6,083 bases of DNA from NCBI GenBank assembly GCA_018609925.1, contig JAHEOG010000181.1, positions 1 to 6,083 on the forward strand, in the 5' to 3' direction. The position numbers were made by a program, and so were the translations under genes. Origin of the DNA: Gammaproteobacteria bacterium. Lineage in GTDB: Bacteria > Pseudomonadota > Gammaproteobacteria > Thiohalorhabdales > Thiohalorhabdaceae. The notes beneath the pieces are model-generated. The model was not told where the DNA came from and did not search any database. It worked only from the letters and a program-made list of their open reading frames with translations. Positions within the stretch are counted from its first letter, which is position 1. Every line of letters starts with the position of its first letter. Shown piece after piece: positions 4,697 through 6,083 of the stretch.

Positions 4697-6046
4697 ATGG
4701 CGCGGAATTACGATCTCCTCGTAATCGGGGGCGGAAGCGGCGGGCTGGCGGCAGCCAAGCGGGCCTCGGCCCATGGCGCTCGGACAGCCCTGTTGGAGCC
4801 CCATCCCCTGGGAGGCACCTGCGTCAATGTGGGGTGCATCCCCAAGAAGGTGATGTGGAATGCGGCGGGGATCGCCGAGACCCTGGAGGAGGCCCCTGGC
4901 TACGGCTTCGATCTCGGCGAGACCCGGCTCGACTGGAAGCGCCTGGTGGAGGCCCGGGCCAACTATATCGCCCGGCTCAACGAGCTCCACAGGAAGAACC
5001 TGGACGGAGCGGAGGTTGAGCTGATTCGCGGCTGGGCCCGGTTCCTCGACGGGGAGACCGTGTCGGTGGACGGTCAGCAAGTCACCGCCGATCACTTCCT
5101 CATTGCCACCGGCGGCCATCCCCGGATCCCGGATATCACCGGGGCCGAGCTGGGGATCACCTCCGACGGCTTCTTCGAGCTGGCCGAACAGCCCCGCCGC
5201 GTGGCGGTGGTCGGCGGGGGGTACATCGCTGTGGAGCTGGCCGGGGTGCTCAACTCCCTTGGCTCCGAGGTTACCATGGTGCTTCGGCGGGAGCAGGTCC
5301 TCTCCGGGTTCGATCCCCTGATGCGCGAGACCCTCACCGAGGCGATCGCGGCCGCGGGAGTGGGCTTTTGGACGGGGGTTGAGGCCCACGAAGTAACCCA
5401 GGACGGGCAGGGGAAGTACCTGTCGCTTTCGGGGAGCGAGGAGCTCGGGCCGTTCGATGAGATCCTGTGGGCCATTGGCCGGAGCCCGAACGTGGCAGGG
5501 CTGGAACTGGAGCGCACCGGAGTAAAGCTGGGGGAAGCCGGTGAGGTCGCCGTTGACGATTACCAGAATACGAATGTTGACGGCATCTACGCCCTTGGCG
5601 ACGTGACCGGCCGGATCGAGCTCACCCCGGTGGCTGTTGGGGCGGGGCGGGCCCTGGCCGACCGGGTCTTCGGCGGCCAACCACAGGCCCACCTGGACTA
5701 CAGCGACATCCCTTCCGTGGTTTTCAGCCATCCCCCTGTTGGCACCGTCGGGCTTACCGAGGAGGAGGCGGCGGCCCGTTACGGGATGGACGGCTACAGC
5801 GTCTATACCACCATCTTCACCGACATCTACTACGCCCTGCTGGAGCGCAAGGTGAAAACCGCAATGAAGGTCCTTACCGCCGGGCCCGAGGAGCGGTTGG
5901 TGGGCATCCACGTCATCGGGCGCAGTGCCGACGAAATGATCCAGGGCTTCGCCACCCTGCTGAAGGCCGGGGGCACCTTGGATGACCTGCGCCGGACGGT
6001 AGCCATCCACCCCACTGCGGCCGAGGAGCTGGTGCTGATCGGTTAA
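4697..6046 (+). CDS. gor: Glutathione reductase (glutathione-disulfide reductase)
   Basis: This cytosolic flavoprotein (EC 1.8.1.7) reduces glutathione disulfide with NADPH to maintain the reduced thiol pool. The 449 residues match the length of E. coli Gor (450) and align along its full length. Domains in order: FAD-binding fold with GGGSGG (11-16); redox disulfide GGTCVNVGCIPKK with Cys42 and Cys47; second FAD signature ATGG (137-140); NAD(P) fold GGGYIAVELAG (173-183), with Ala rather than Gly at the last motif position, as in NADPH enzymes; FAD-contact motif YALGDVTG near 298-305; dimerisation domain from about 335 (SDIPSVVFSHPPVGTVGLTE); and C-terminal catalytic HPTAAEE with His438 and Glu443. 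Of the two arginines that grip the NADPH 2'-phosphate in E. coli (198 and 204), the first is kept (Arg197) and the second is Ser203. TAA at 6044-6046 ends the gene. It appears monocistronic or co-transcribed with marC, 126 bases upstream. Thioredoxin, lipoamide and mycothione reductases are excluded by the overall match. Confidence 0.95.
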   Translation: MARNYDLLVIGGGSGGLAAAKRASAHGARTALLEPHPLGGTCVNVGCIPKKVMWNAAGIAETLEEAPGYGFDLGETRLDWKRLVEARANYIARLNELHRKNLDGAEVELIRGWARFLDGETVSVDGQQVTADHFLIATGGHPRIPDITGAELGITSDGFFELAEQPRRVAVVGGGYIAVELAGVLNSLGSEVTMVLRREQVLSGFDPLMRETLTEAIAAAGVGFWTGVEAHEVTQDGQGKYLSLSGSEELGPFDEILWAIGRSPNVAGLELERTGVKLGEAGEVAVDDYQNTNVDGIYALGDVTGRIELTPVAVGAGRALADRVFGGQPQAHLDYSDIPSVVFSHPPVGTVGLTEEEAAARYGMDGYSVYTTIFTDIYYALLERKVKTAMKVLTAGPEERLVGIHVIGRSADEMIQGFATLLKAGGTLDDLRRTVAIHPTAAEELVLIG

Positions 6047-6083
6047 CGGCGATCACTGCCTATCGAGAAGGTGGCGGGGATCC

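Noticed and set aside
4649..4698. Promoter for gor from TAGACT with AATACT, or a TATTAT over the start codon
   Set aside because: The first pair is separated by only 12 bases, and the TATTAT overlaps the ATG with no matching -35.
4388..6010. A 540-codon open frame on the minus strand opposite marC and gor
   Set aside because: It mirrors two confidently identified genes and spans the gap between them; its His/Pro/Gly-rich translation resembles no family. Long antisense frames are expected in GC-rich coding DNA.
1..6083. The four genes as one functional operon or a defence or biosynthetic system
   Set aside because: Gaps of 377, about 176 and 126 bases and unrelated functions indicate ordinary chromosomal neighbours; no mobile, toxin-antitoxin or nuclease genes are present.

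Overview
This 6.1 kb window is GC-rich chromosomal DNA. All recognisable genes lie on the + strand with short-to-medium gaps, and their codons favour G or C at third positions. The purine synthase is the long single-chain form (synthetase and glutaminase in one polypeptide). The glutathione reductase and the desaturase both resemble gammaproteobacterial proteins. I infer a GC-rich gammaproteobacterium, perhaps near the Chromatiales/Ectothiorhodospiraceae; the genus cannot be fixed from the sequence alone. I see no insertion sequences, phage genes, tRNAs, rRNAs or CRISPR arrays.

Layout: (1) Positions 1-2625 are the 3' two thirds of purL, cut by the window edge. (2) Positions 2626-3002 form a 377-base stretch without an established gene. 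It holds a sigma70-like promoter directly behind purL, a tandem repeat at the predicted transcription start, a strong bulged hairpin, a second TATAAT box, a small ORF with a strong Shine-Dalgarno sequence, and iterated AACGGG motifs. (3) Positions 3003-3770 encode a membrane fatty-acid desaturase with all three histidine boxes. (4) Positions 3771-3946 hold hairpins but no clear terminator. (5) Positions 3947-4570 encode a six-helix MarC-family membrane protein. (6) Positions 4697-6046 encode glutathione reductase (gor), followed by 37 bases with nothing recognisable.

The four main genes do not form an obvious pathway: purine synthesis, membrane lipid unsaturation, a membrane protein of unknown substrate, and thiol redox balance. 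The desaturase appears to have its own transcription unit. marC and gor may be read from the same transcript or from promoters I could not see.

The most unusual part is the long leader of the desaturase. The 52-codon ORF there ends in an ATGA overlap with the desaturase start, an arrangement expected for translational coupling or leader-peptide control. This is a hypothesis: the small ORF has weaker third-position G/C bias than the real genes. No wholly new system is demonstrated here.
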